Below are positions 9,001 through 16,370 of a stretch of 26,563 nucleotides of DNA, piece after piece (position 1 is the stretch's first letter; each line of letters opens with the position of its first letter). The DNA is from an uncultured bacterium (GTDB lineage: Bacteria > Cyanobacteriota > Vampirovibrionia > Gastranaerophilales > Gastranaerophilaceae), in assembly GCA_900553895.1 (NCBI GenBank), contig USFB01000028.1, positions 1-26,563 of the forward strand, written 5' to 3'. The notes beneath the pieces were generated by a model. That model had not been told where the DNA came from. It saw only the letters and a program-made list of their open reading frames with translations, and ran no database searches. The position numbers and the translations under genes were made by a program.

Positions 9001-9529
9001 CTTTTTGCATATTAGAAACTGAGTTTGTTTGTTTATTCATGTCGTTCAAAAAGTTTGTCAAAACCATGTCTTTTTGATATTGTTTTGCTGCAATTTCTTC
9101 TACATCAGATATTGTTTTGCAACCGGAAGAGGTATTTACAACGTACCTATCGATATTGCCGGAGTTTTGTTTGGCACCAGCAGCTCCTGAAGTGGAAACA
9201 TTTTGTTTTTTGAAATATTTATTAATAATCTCATCTGAAAATTTATATGAGTTCTGAAGTTGAGATAACGTATAAGTAGGTGTGCTGGTTGTTGCATTTT
9301 TTTGTGTAATAGTATAAGTTTTATTTTTATAACTAAATCTTATGCTTGATTCTGAAAGTGCAGTTGCAGTTACACCTAAAGCTGCCAACTGAGAAATACA
9401 ATTGTTGTAGTCAATTTCACCATTTGCAAACTTGTTAGTGATATTGTCAATTTGTGTTTTTTTTGTATCGTTTTCAATTCTTGTGTTCCATTGAATGAAT
9501 AATTTACGACAGTTATTTCTAATACTCAT
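6047..9529 (-). CDS. Large repeat protein with YwqK/MORN-like tandem repeats, function unknown
   Basis: A 1160-residue protein, rich in Lys, Asn, Thr and Tyr, without a signal peptide or membrane helix. Three parts can be seen. (1) Two related N-terminal modules, about residues 20-110 and 205-305; both have a G(E/N)I helix segment, an (R/E)FS(Y/F)(K/N)(N/G)K(T/S)Y strand and a (T/A)(N/L)EL/SQLQ...IDKYF/IINKYF end, so they look like an old duplication. (2) A middle region, about 338-950, of 20-24-residue units of the form Y-(D/N)-K-N-G-K, grouped in two near-identical 83-residue blocks (about 338-420 and 421-503), then diverged ones. These resemble MORN_2/YwqK-type beta repeats. (3) A unique C-terminal domain, about 960-1160, that I do not recognise. 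AGAGGT precedes the ATG. The small gene at 9567-9929 is 37 bp upstream and probably co-transcribed. A surface or structural role is possible but not shown. Confidence 0.75.
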   Translation of the reverse strand: MSIRNNCRKLFIQWNTRIENDTKKTQIDNITNKFANGEIDYNNCISQLAALGVTATALSESSIRFSYKNKTYTITQKNATTSTPTYTLSQLQNSYKFSDEIINKYFKKQNVSTSGAAGAKQNSGNIDRYVVNTSSGCKTISDVEEIAAKQYQKDMVLTNFLNDMNKQTNSVSNMQKASDGKGITKDNYKDYVNEITATLGTDTDAAKQKALDKLIKDYTQGNIAFTMMSTLFVAIGITDAKAITKGSGTKTSVAFEFSFNGKSYKMSCNLFASLSGTDKKTVNTYSANELKNIGATSEQIDKYFESISSIDGKSNTYKLRSGKTYTAFLKEVNTNPKNGDYTTTNSAGNTVVTTYKDNVKTKEVEYDKNGKVAKETIYNKDGSKVVTEFANGVKSKVTTYDKNGKVTKTDKYDKNGNLIKNGDYTTTNNAGNKVVTTYKDGVKTKEVEYDKNNKVLSETVYNSNGTKTVTAYSDGVKSKVTTYDKNGKETKSENYDKNGNLIQDGEVKTTNAKGNKVYTTYKNGVAIKETEYDKQTGNLISATTFKADGSKTVKEYSDRSGEYYTVSNYNKEGKITDSKSMRINYVMAEAVYTYNKNGELETKTATQYGGSGYRDKISTTITDKNGNKISETQYDIFWTNPLTGHKTSSSVNVTTSYDGTKKTVSVVYKNNGKKDTEITTDSANNTTTVVDYSSKGIKTSSVTTDANKNVLEEIKYDSTGKLSSKVSYEYQNGKLKTRIEYDKNGNAKTKTVYEYSDNTIKTKVYDANGNLTSNTETTKSLDKNNREVLKTKTYNSNNKYVSTTNSYWSSDGEYRYEDIYNTKDNGLISSRKVYNKKGDVKNSYTYTYKDVVDNKNYTRITNGNITTTVKNGITTKQVTKKSNGDIYTELFDEKTGKHTKSFYYTKSTGAVKTTEYNSKGQKLSDAKNRIPKSDAIAGETTKIYEAIANVDGRMYLGVSNLYAIKKGGAGDISIKLLRMAAKNYNSTPSGATKLNSVSQVDSKYRKYVSNAINNTLGYLGYDSSIVKGYLFSNTSDIAKAMAKDSDLKNYVKKNIKALVNGQDVKNLCLEFKSNKDLYNSFHNTTVVDSSLSGTKLTLTVMDIYDFNPNAKGDSNSAKLNRIASAAMKDGEIKPYYTLTKVTIDLTSLGFTAKQIQAMKS
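8023..8518 (-). repeat. Two tandem 249-bp coding repeats
   Basis: Inside the large repeat gene, about 8270-8518 and 8021-8269 encode two 83-residue blocks that both begin NGDYTTTN and end YDKNGNLI. The DNA is also clearly similar between the blocks, so the duplication is fairly recent or kept by conversion. A third, diverged copy begins DGEVKTTN just after. Confidence 0.8.
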
Positions 9530-9566
9530 TATTGTTACCTCTATTTCAGTGCTTAATTAAATTGTT

Positions 9567-9929
9567 TTATACAAAGTCATAACTGATAAATTCTTCCGCT
9601 GTATCCAAAGAAATTCTAAAGTTATTTTTTCTATTAATAATAGTGCATTTGCTATCACCAACATTAAATCTTGTAATTTCATTTCTTACAGGTAAGATTT
9701 TTTGTGCTAATTGAATCGCTTCTTCTAATGTGTCGATTTTTTCAAATTGTTTGAGGCGTTCTTTGAATTCATTCAATTTTTCGGATTTATTGCTGTCAAA
9801 TTTTTGTTGTATTTCATATTGGTTATATGAAGCGTTTAAAGAATAATCATTTTCAGAAAATGTATTTTTTGAATTGATTTTAAAAGACTTCATTCCATCA
9901 TCCGGTGAATTAAATTTTTGCGTATCCAT
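9567..9929 (-). CDS. Small protein of unknown function
   Basis: A 120-residue, charged, soluble protein that I do not recognise. It has a Ser/Asn-rich N-terminal third without hydrophobic segments, a likely amphipathic coiled helix (about 45-85: KSEKLNEFKERLKQFEKIDTLEEA and on), and a mixed C-terminal segment ending ISYDFV. The ATG at 9929 is chosen because AGGAG lies just upstream; a longer frame adds only six residues. It is 37 bp upstream of the 1160-residue repeat protein on the same strand, so the two are likely an operon, and a chaperone or partner role would be a guess. Confidence 0.65.
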   Translation of the reverse strand: MDTQKFNSPDDGMKSFKINSKNTFSENDYSLNASYNQYEIQQKFDSNKSEKLNEFKERLKQFEKIDTLEEAIQLAQKILPVRNEITRFNVGDSKCTIINRKNNFRISLDTAEEFISYDFV

Positions 9930-10074
9930 TTCTACTCCTCTTTGCATAAAAATATATTACCTTATTATTTACGGCATATATTTAAAAAACTTTAGGGTTT
10001 TTGGATGAAAATTTACAAAACTTTACACTTTTTGGAGGAAAACATTTATATTTGGAAAAGCATTAAGCAAGCCG

Positions 10075-10103
10075 TTGACTCTCTATTTTGCTTGCAATAT
10101 GAT
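10075..10103 (+). promoter_or_regulatory. Strong promoter of the gamma-lyase-family gene
   Basis: TTGACT (10075-10080) and TATGAT (10098-10103) with an exact 17-bp spacer. The -10 ends 9 nt before the ATG at 10113, so the transcript would begin 0-3 nt before the start codon. Because the promoter lies inside the longer reading frame from 10005, it argues that the frame really starts at 10113. Confidence 0.65.
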
Positions 10104-10112
10104 TTTCTTATT

Positions 10113-11336
10113 ATGAATTATGATTTTAAACAAGCTGAAAAGTTATTAGAAAAAGAATTTGAACGCGTAAACGATATTAGAGATTTTAATCAAAGAAAAG
10201 TCTTGAAAGCGTTTTTTGATAATAAGGTTGCGCCTGAGCATTTTTATACGGTTTCAGGCTACGGGCATGATGATTTGGGACGTGAAGTTTTAGATAAAGT
10301 TTTTGCACAAGTTTTTGGTGCGGAAAAAGCTTTGGTAAGAATACATTTTGCGTCAGGCACACACACGCTTGCTTGCGCTTTATTTGGCAACCTAAAATAC
10401 GGTGACAAGTTGATTTCCGTTGCAGGTGCTCCTTATGATACTATGCAAGAAGTTATCGGAACAGCGGGAGATGAAGAAACAAAACGTTCATCTCTAATCG
10501 GTAACGGTGTTTTGTATGATGAAGTTCCGCTTATTAACGGAATGGATATTGATTTTGAAAAACTTGAAGAAATGGTTGATGAAACAACTACAATGGTATT
10601 GATTCAACGTTCTAAAGGTTATTCGACACGTAAATCTTTATCTATGGAAACTATTGAAAAGATTTGTAAGGTAGTTAAGTTAAAAAATCCAAATTGTATC
10701 TGCTTTGTAGATAATTGTTACGGTGAATTTGCGGATACAAAAGAACCGTTAGAAGTTGGTGCTGATTTGATGGCAGGTTCTTTGATTAAGAACGCAGGCG
10801 GTGGTATTGTTGAAGCAGGCGGATATATAGCAGGTAAAGAACTTCTTGTAGAACGTTCTGCCAACCGTTTAACAGCCCCGGGAATTGGTTCTGAAGGCGG
10901 TGCAATGTTTAATCAGCACAGATTAATTTTTCAAGGTTTGTTTATGGCTCCGTCTATTGTTTCAGAAGCCATTAAGGGCGCTATATTGGCAGCAAAAGTA
11001 TTTGAAGATATAGGCTTTGACTCCAGCCCTAAATATTATGAAAAGAGAACTGACATAATTCAAAATATTATATTTGGTGCACCTGAACCATTAGAAGAAT
11101 TTTGTAGGACAATTCAATCTCTTTCACCGGTGAACGGGTATGTAACACCAATTCCTGAATATATTCCGGGATATGAAGATAAAGTTATTATGGCAGGTGG
11201 AACATTTGTAGAAGGTTCGACCATAGAACTTTCAGCAGACGGTCCAATGCGCGCACCGTATGTCGCTTACATGCAGGGCGGTTTAAATTATGCGCACGTA
11301 AAAATTTGTCTTGAAGAAATTGTCAAAAAGTTATAA
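10113..11336 (+). CDS. PLP-dependent methionine gamma-lyase family protein (YnbB / 'aluminium resistance' type)
   Basis: A 407-residue fold-type I PLP enzyme of the Cys/Met-metabolism group related to Bacillus YnbB. Recognisable parts are the N-terminal DFNQRKVLKAF, TVSGYGHDDLGREVLDKVFAQVFGAEKALVR, FASGTHTLACALFG (cofactor phosphate region), IQRSKGYSTRKS, CFVDNCYGEF (the pyridine-binding Asp), and AGSLIKNAGGGI, in which Lys should carry PLP. Members were named for aluminium resistance or as methionine gamma-lyase; the true substrate is uncertain, and C-S lyase activity is the best guess. The frame is open from 10005, but the family begins at about MNYDFKQAEKLLEKEF, the start here has a TTGACT-17-TATGAT promoter directly before it, and no ribosome site supports either ATG well. 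It stands alone, divergent from the gene at 9929. Confidence 0.85.
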   Translation: MNYDFKQAEKLLEKEFERVNDIRDFNQRKVLKAFFDNKVAPEHFYTVSGYGHDDLGREVLDKVFAQVFGAEKALVRIHFASGTHTLACALFGNLKYGDKLISVAGAPYDTMQEVIGTAGDEETKRSSLIGNGVLYDEVPLINGMDIDFEKLEEMVDETTTMVLIQRSKGYSTRKSLSMETIEKICKVVKLKNPNCICFVDNCYGEFADTKEPLEVGADLMAGSLIKNAGGGIVEAGGYIAGKELLVERSANRLTAPGIGSEGGAMFNQHRLIFQGLFMAPSIVSEAIKGAILAAKVFEDIGFDSSPKYYEKRTDIIQNIIFGAPEPLEEFCRTIQSLSPVNGYVTPIPEYIPGYEDKVIMAGGTFVEGSTIELSADGPMRAPYVAYMQGGLNYAHVKICLEEIVKKL

Positions 11337-11499
11337 TAATTTTAAGTTTTATTATGGTTTGCCACGAAAATCTTTTTTCCCTTACTTCCAAACCTGTAAT
11401 TGTACTTTCGGAAGTTTGTTGTAAAAAATTTTCTTGCAATGATATGGTGTTAGGTTTCAAAACTTGTTATTGAGTTTAAACTTTACACTTATTAATAAT

Positions 11500-11528
11500 T
11501 TGAAAAGATTTTCATCTTAGGTTATGAT
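11500..11528 (+). promoter_or_regulatory. Promoter of the fliFGHI operon
   Basis: TTGAAA (11500-11505) and TATGAT (11523-11528) with a 17-bp spacer: a good housekeeping sigma-70 promoter. Predicted leader about 24 nt, ending in GGGGAG before the fliF ATG. It does not look like the sigma-28 or sigma-54 promoters of many flagellar operons. Confidence 0.65.
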
Positions 11529-11558
11529 TATTATTGAATAATTGTGCGTGGGGAGTAC

Positions 11559-13103
11559 ATGGAAAATAATTATTTTGCACTACTAGCTAATGATGTGAAG
11601 AAGTTGTGGAACGGTTTAGACGGCAACCAAAAACTTGGTATGCTTGCGCTTATCGTTGTAACGATTGCCGTTGCGGCTTTTTTCTTATCTAAAGCTATGG
11701 AACCTGATTGGGTTGTTTTATATTCGGATTTAAATGAAGTTAATGCTATAAGTATTGTTGAGAATATGAAGAAAAACGGTTATCGTTATAAGGTTTCAGA
11801 AGACCATAAAACGATTTTGGTGCCGTCAAATGTTCGTGATGAAATGCGTGTTTTTGTTGCAGAAAACGATTTGATTAAAAACGGTGATACGGGTTTTGAA
11901 CTTTTAGACGATATGCAATTAGGTTCAACCGATTTTAAAAACAAATTAACTAAACAAAGAATTTTTCAAGGTGAATTAACCCGTTCTATCGAAAAAATTC
12001 AAGGTGTTAAATACGCTCGTGTTCAGCTTGCAGAACCTGAACGTTCGATTTTTGAAGATAATGACGCGAAACCGACTGCATCAGTAGTTTTAGTGTTAGA
12101 ACCAGGCTATAAAATCAAGAGTTCTCAAGTAAAAGCGATTAAGAATTTGGTAGCTTATGCCGTTCCGAGAATGACTCCTGAACAAGTTTTTATAACTGAC
12201 CAAAATGGTAACAGTTTATCTGATGAAACTTCTAAAAATTCAACAGATATGGAAAGCTTTAAGACAAATTTAGAAAAAGATACAGCCAAAAAAGTTTCAG
12301 AAGTTTTAGAAAAGATTGTCGGCAAAGGTAACGTTTCTGTTCAAGTTAATGCGGATATTGATTTTAATTCGGCAAAATCAACAATAGAAAGTTATATTCC
12401 TGTAAATGATAAGGGTGAAGGTGTTGTAACAAGTTCTCAAACAGAGGTTGAGACTTATGAAAATCCTAACAACGTACCTAATCCGAATGGCGTAAATCAA
12501 AGAAACTTGAACTATTCAAAACAAAAGACTGCCGTAAATTACAGTGTGTCAAAAGAAGTTAAGCAAGTTGTTTACGCCCCCGGAACGATAAAAAGACTTT
12601 CAATTGCGGTTGCGGTGAATAAAATTTTGACTGAATCAGAAAAAGAAGAACTTAAAAACCTTGTACTTTCAGCATCAGGTGTAGATTATTCAAGAGGTGA
12701 TGTGATTTCTGTTTCAGGCTTGCAGTTTGAAGGTGCATCAATTGATAAGCAGGCTCAAGAAGAGTTTACAAAGCAGTATCAAAAAGAACAAACCATGTAC
12801 TTTATAACTTCTTCTGTGATACCATTGCTTGTTGTCTTGGTATTAGGTTGTTTTGCCTTGTTTATTTTGAAGAACTTTATATCAAAATTGCCGAACGCTA
12901 AATCTGTTGAACAACACAATATGGATGAGACGATTGAAACTCAAACGGAAGAAGATGGTGCAGAAGACAATTTGCCAAAAATTGAATCAAGTAAAAAAGA
13001 GATTAAATCTCAAAAAGAACAAAGTATAAATGAATTGAATGAAGCTGTAATGGCATCGCCTGAAGAAGCTGCTAAGCTGATTACGTCGTTTATAAAGGAC
13101 TAA
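11559..13103 (+). CDS. fliF: Flagellar MS-ring protein FliF
   Basis: A 514-residue membrane protein that forms the MS ring, the base on which rotor and export gate assemble. One transmembrane helix lies near the N-terminus (about 27-44), followed by the YscJ/FliF ring-building motifs (about 48-220: WVVLYSDLNEVNAISIV, VARVQLAEPERSIF-like segment, ASVVLVLEPG). The FliF C-terminal periplasmic domain (about 240-410) and a second helix (about 418-440) come next. The cytoplasmic tail ends NELNEAVMASPEEAAKLI, which fits the FliG-binding helix. Length is normal for the family. GGGGAG just before the ATG at 11559 supports it over the GTG at 11544. First gene of fliF-fliG-fliH-fliI. Confidence 0.95.
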   Translation: MENNYFALLANDVKKLWNGLDGNQKLGMLALIVVTIAVAAFFLSKAMEPDWVVLYSDLNEVNAISIVENMKKNGYRYKVSEDHKTILVPSNVRDEMRVFVAENDLIKNGDTGFELLDDMQLGSTDFKNKLTKQRIFQGELTRSIEKIQGVKYARVQLAEPERSIFEDNDAKPTASVVLVLEPGYKIKSSQVKAIKNLVAYAVPRMTPEQVFITDQNGNSLSDETSKNSTDMESFKTNLEKDTAKKVSEVLEKIVGKGNVSVQVNADIDFNSAKSTIESYIPVNDKGEGVVTSSQTEVETYENPNNVPNPNGVNQRNLNYSKQKTAVNYSVSKEVKQVVYAPGTIKRLSIAVAVNKILTESEKEELKNLVLSASGVDYSRGDVISVSGLQFEGASIDKQAQEEFTKQYQKEQTMYFITSSVIPLLVVLVLGCFALFILKNFISKLPNAKSVEQHNMDETIETQTEEDGAEDNLPKIESSKKEIKSQKEQSINELNEAVMASPEEAAKLITSFIKD

Positions 13104-13149
13104 TAATAACTAATAAACAAGAATAGGTTTAAAGATGATAAGTTGAATT

Positions 13150-13214
13150 GAAAATGGAAAATGGAAAATGGAAAATTATTTAAAACAATCTTTCATTTTC
13201 AACTTTCAATTTTC
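13150..13214. repeat. Inverted heptamer arrays in the fliF-fliG gap
   Basis: Four tandem heptamers at 13150-13177 (GAAAATG three times, then GAAAATT) face an inverted array at 13194-13214 that reads GAAAATT, GAAAGTT, GAAAATG on the minus strand. The loop is about 16 nt. The same architecture, with a different unit, occupies the gaps of the kor operon. It follows the fliF stop by 46 nt and ends 45 nt before the fliG start. Confidence 0.8.
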
Positions 13215-13259
13215 CATTGATAATTTTACTAAAAACTTCAACGCCAAAAGGAAAAAATA

Positions 13260-14309
13260 ATGGGTATCGAAGAAATAAAAAAAGCTAAAGAGGAAGCGAA
13301 AAAGACGATTACACGTCCGAGTCAGAAGGTTGCTGCACTTTTGATTGCGCTTGGACCTGCAACAGCTTCTGAAATACTTAAGAATATTAAAGATGAGGAT
13401 TTGCTTGAACAAATTACTCTTGATATTGCAAATTTGGGTAAGGTTCCCGATGAGGATTTAAATGAAGTTCTTAATGAATTTAAGAGTGTTTTTCAGGCTA
13501 AAAACTATATTGCTCAAGGTGGTGTAGGTTATGCAAAACAATTATTGATGCAAACATATGGAGAGGCTGAAGCCGGCAAACTTTTGGACAAAGTTAATTC
13601 AATGGTTAATACAAACCCGTTTTATTTCTTGAATGAAGCTGACCCATCACAATTGGCAAATACTTTTGCATCTGAAAATCCACAGCTTTTGGCTTTAATC
13701 TTGGCATATTTAAGACCTGAATTGTCAGCGCAAGTTTTGGCGTTTTTGCCACCTGATATTCAAGCGGTTGTTTCTATGCGAATTGCAGATATGACACCTA
13801 CAAATCCTGAAATTTTATCGACAATTGAGGATATTGTAGAACGTAAATTTTCAGCTTTGTTGGTTCAGGATTTTTCAAATGCAGGTGGCGTAGAATCTTT
13901 GGCGAATATTTTGAACTGTTGCGACCGTGGTACAGAAAAGAATATTATGGAATGGCTTGATATTGAAAATCAAGAAATGGCTCAAGAAGTTCGTGACTTG
14001 ATGTTCGTATTTGAAGATATTATTATTCTTGACGATAGAGCTGTTCAAAGATTGCTTAGAGAAGTCGATTCTAAACAACTTGCACTTGCACTTAAAGGTA
14101 CAAAAGACGAAATCAAGAATAAAATCTTTAAGAACATGTCAGAACGTGCAAAGCAGATGCTTGTGGATGATATGGAATATCTTGGACCTGTTAGAGCTAA
14201 AGAAGTTCAAGAGGCTCAAACAGGTATTGTTAATGCAATTAGAACTCTTGAAGCAAGCGGTGAAATCACGATTACTCGTGCAAGTGTTGAGGATGAATTA
14301 GTTGAGTAG
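13260..14309 (+). CDS. fliG: Flagellar motor switch protein FliG
   Basis: A 349-residue cytoplasmic rotor protein that binds FliF at its N-terminus, FliM in its middle and the stator at its C-terminus. The N-terminal domain begins at about residue 20 (KVAALLIALGPATASEILKNI). The middle armadillo domain has ENPQLLALILAYLRPE, where the family's EHPQ motif has Asn for His. The C-terminal torque domain shows FVFEDIIILDDRAVQRLLREVDSKQLALALKG, with the charged residues of the stator contact. The length is full. AAAGGA precedes the ATG by about 7 nt. The last 8 bases overlap the start of fliH, so the two are probably translationally coupled. Confidence 0.96.
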   Translation: MGIEEIKKAKEEAKKTITRPSQKVAALLIALGPATASEILKNIKDEDLLEQITLDIANLGKVPDEDLNEVLNEFKSVFQAKNYIAQGGVGYAKQLLMQTYGEAEAGKLLDKVNSMVNTNPFYFLNEADPSQLANTFASENPQLLALILAYLRPELSAQVLAFLPPDIQAVVSMRIADMTPTNPEILSTIEDIVERKFSALLVQDFSNAGGVESLANILNCCDRGTEKNIMEWLDIENQEMAQEVRDLMFVFEDIIILDDRAVQRLLREVDSKQLALALKGTKDEIKNKIFKNMSERAKQMLVDDMEYLGPVRAKEVQEAQTGIVNAIRTLEASGEITITRASVEDELVE

Positions 14310-15054
14310 TAATAGAATAAAAGGTCAAGAAATTCAAATGGGCGACAGCTTTGTGCTGCCGATTGAACAAACACACGTAACAAGGCAGCAGGCAAAAGTT
14401 CAGCAGATTATTGCTGAAACTGATGCAAAAGCGCAGCAGATTTTGGATTCTGCGCAGAACCAATCCCAAATTGTTATTCAGGCTGCAAATACAGAAGCTG
14501 AAAGAATTATTCAAGATGCACGAAATAGGGCTCAACAAGAATACGATACAATCAAAAATCAGGCTTACGAAGAAGGCTTTAAAAAAGGCGAACAAGATGG
14601 CTTGTATAAATTTCAAAATGATGCTGCAGAAGCTTTGCGCTCATTGGATACACTATCAAGCAGTTCTTTTGATATGAAAAAGAACATTATTGATTCGGCT
14701 TCTCAAGATATTGTTGATTTGGTCGTTGTAATTGCGGACAAAGTTTGTCACCAAAAATTCAATAACCAAGTTTTATACAGAATCACTCTTGATGCCATCA
14801 AACAATTAAACGACAAGGAAAATATTACAATTATAGTTAATCCTGAACTTGTTGAAAATATTAATAAACTTGCGCCAAGTTTTAGAAACGAATTTCCTAC
14901 TCTTAAGAGCTTGAGAGTTGTTGAGGATAATTCACTTTCATCTGATGGTGTTATTGTAGAAACGCCTGATATCAGACTGGATTCAAGAGTTTCTTCTCAA
15001 ATAGCGGAAATTGCACATAAAATGCTTACGGGTGCTAACAATGAGTTGGAGTAA
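14302..15054 (+). CDS. fliH: Flagellar export regulator FliH
   Basis: A 250-residue protein that holds the FliI ATPase at the export gate and controls its activity. It has a basic N-terminal tail, a long heptad-rich coiled coil (about 30-100; many Gln/Ala/Glu), the typical AYEEGFKKGEQDGL segment (about 90-103), and a C-terminal FliH/HrpE-like domain (about 120-245: DIVDLVVVIADKV, ITIIVNPELVENI, IVETPDIRLDSRV). The start is taken as TTG at 14302, inside the fliG end, because GAGGA lies 8 nt before it; the next ATG (14338) has no ribosome site at proper distance. The end overlaps fliI by 14 nt. Position between fliG and fliI is the usual one. Confidence 0.9.
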   Translation: MSSNRIKGQEIQMGDSFVLPIEQTHVTRQQAKVQQIIAETDAKAQQILDSAQNQSQIVIQAANTEAERIIQDARNRAQQEYDTIKNQAYEEGFKKGEQDGLYKFQNDAAEALRSLDTLSSSSFDMKKNIIDSASQDIVDLVVVIADKVCHQKFNNQVLYRITLDAIKQLNDKENITIIVNPELVENINKLAPSFRNEFPTLKSLRVVEDNSLSSDGVIVETPDIRLDSRVSSQIAEIAHKMLTGANNELE

Positions 15055-16366
15055 GGATAAGTATTTAGATATCATTAAAAGCGCGAAAACGATTAAAGAA
15101 ATCGGCAAGATTACCGAAATCATCGGACTTACGATTGAATCAGACGGGCCAAAATCTTCAATCGGCGATTTGTGTTACATCTATAATGATTATAACGATA
15201 AGCCTACGATGGCTGAGGTTGTCGGTTTTAAGCGTGATAAAATTTTGCTTATGCCTCTTGCAAACCCTGATGGAATTCATCCCGGGGCATTGGTAGTAAA
15301 CACCGGCGGTGCGATGAAAATAGGTGTCGGTAATCAGCTTATCGGACGTGTTTTGGATGGTTTGGGCAATCCTATTGATACATTAGGTGATATTCGTTTT
15401 TCTGAATACCGTTCAACGCACGCGGATGCAATTAATCCTTTAAAAAGAAAACGTATTTCTGAGCCTCTTTCTCTTGGGATTCGTTCGATTGATGGATTTA
15501 TGACAGTCGGCAAAGGTCAAAGAATGGGGATTTTTGCAGGTTCAGGTGTTGGTAAAAGTACAACAATCGGTATGATGGCGAAAAATACGACTGCGGATTT
15601 GAACGTTATTGCACTGATTGGCGAACGTGGACGTGAGGTTAAAGAATTTATTGAAGAAATTTTAGGACCAGAAGGAATGAAACGCTCAATTGTAATCGCA
15701 GCGACATCTGAACAGCCATCATTAGTAAAAATTAAAGCCGCTTTTGTTGCAACTTCTATTGCCGAATACTTTAGAGATAAAGGTTTGGATGTTTTGTTTA
15801 TGCTTGATTCCGTAACTCGTATTGCAATGGCGCAAAGAGAAGTCGGGCTTGCAATCGGCGAACCTCCAGCTACACGCGGTTACACACCATCAGTGTTTGC
15901 GATTATGCCTAAACTTATGGAAAGAGCAGGTACAAACGAAGTCGGAACGATTACAGGGCTTTATACAGTTTTGGTTGAAGGTGATGATTTTAATGAACCG
16001 ATTTCAGATACTGCAAGAAGTATTTTAGACGGCCACATAATGCTTTCAAGAGATTTGGCACACAAAAACCATTATCCTGCTGTTGATGTTTTGCAATCTT
16101 TGAGCCGTGTTATGGGAGATGTTACGACGAAAGAACACAGACAAGCGGCGGGCGTTATAAGAAATCTTCTTGCTGTCCACAAAAAGAATGAGGATTTGAT
16201 TAATATAGGTGCTTATGTAAAAGGCTCTGACCCAATGTGCGATAAGGCTATTGCAATGATGAATAATATAAACGGCTTCTTGAAACAATCAACCGATGAT
16301 AAGATTGAATATCAAGAAACCGTTAATCAGCTTTTGCAATTGGGTCAACTTGCAGGTGCGGGCTAG
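15041..16366 (+). CDS. fliI: Flagellum-specific ATPase FliI
   Basis: A 441-residue F1-beta-like ATPase that powers substrate entry into the flagellar type III export apparatus. Walker A is GSGVGKS (in FAGSGVGKSTTIGMMAKN), followed by GERGREVKEFIEE, Walker B LFMLDSVTR, the EPPATRGYTPSVFA arginine-containing segment and the ITGLYTVLVEGDDFNEPISDTARSILDGHI block shared by FliI and type III secretion ATPases. Length is normal. The ATG at 15041 (MSWSKDKYLD) is inside the end of fliH; a longer frame from 15011 adds ten unlikely residues. It is the last gene of the cluster: no fliJ follows, and the stop is 4 bp from the end of the convergent pyruvate kinase gene, leaving no room for a terminator. Confidence 0.96.
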   Translation: MSWSKDKYLDIIKSAKTIKEIGKITEIIGLTIESDGPKSSIGDLCYIYNDYNDKPTMAEVVGFKRDKILLMPLANPDGIHPGALVVNTGGAMKIGVGNQLIGRVLDGLGNPIDTLGDIRFSEYRSTHADAINPLKRKRISEPLSLGIRSIDGFMTVGKGQRMGIFAGSGVGKSTTIGMMAKNTTADLNVIALIGERGREVKEFIEEILGPEGMKRSIVIAATSEQPSLVKIKAAFVATSIAEYFRDKGLDVLFMLDSVTRIAMAQREVGLAIGEPPATRGYTPSVFAIMPKLMERAGTNEVGTITGLYTVLVEGDDFNEPISDTARSILDGHIMLSRDLAHKNHYPAVDVLQSLSRVMGDVTTKEHRQAAGVIRNLLAVHKKNEDLINIGAYVKGSDPMCDKAIAMMNNINGFLKQSTDDKIEYQETVNQLLQLGQLAGAG

Positions 16367-16370
16367 ACCG

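Noticed and set aside
6047..9529. The repeat protein as an Rhs/YD-repeat toxin
   Set aside because: The units resemble MORN_2/YwqK more than YD repeats, and neither an Rhs core motif nor a toxin-like tip with an immunity gene is seen.
11544..11558. GTG start of fliF at 11544
   Set aside because: GGGGAG would lie inside the coding region; it serves the ATG at 11559.
14272..14616. 114-codon minus-strand frame across the fliG-fliH border
   Set aside because: Both fliG and fliH are clear and coupled on the other strand; the product is low-complexity Phe/Leu/Cys/Ser.
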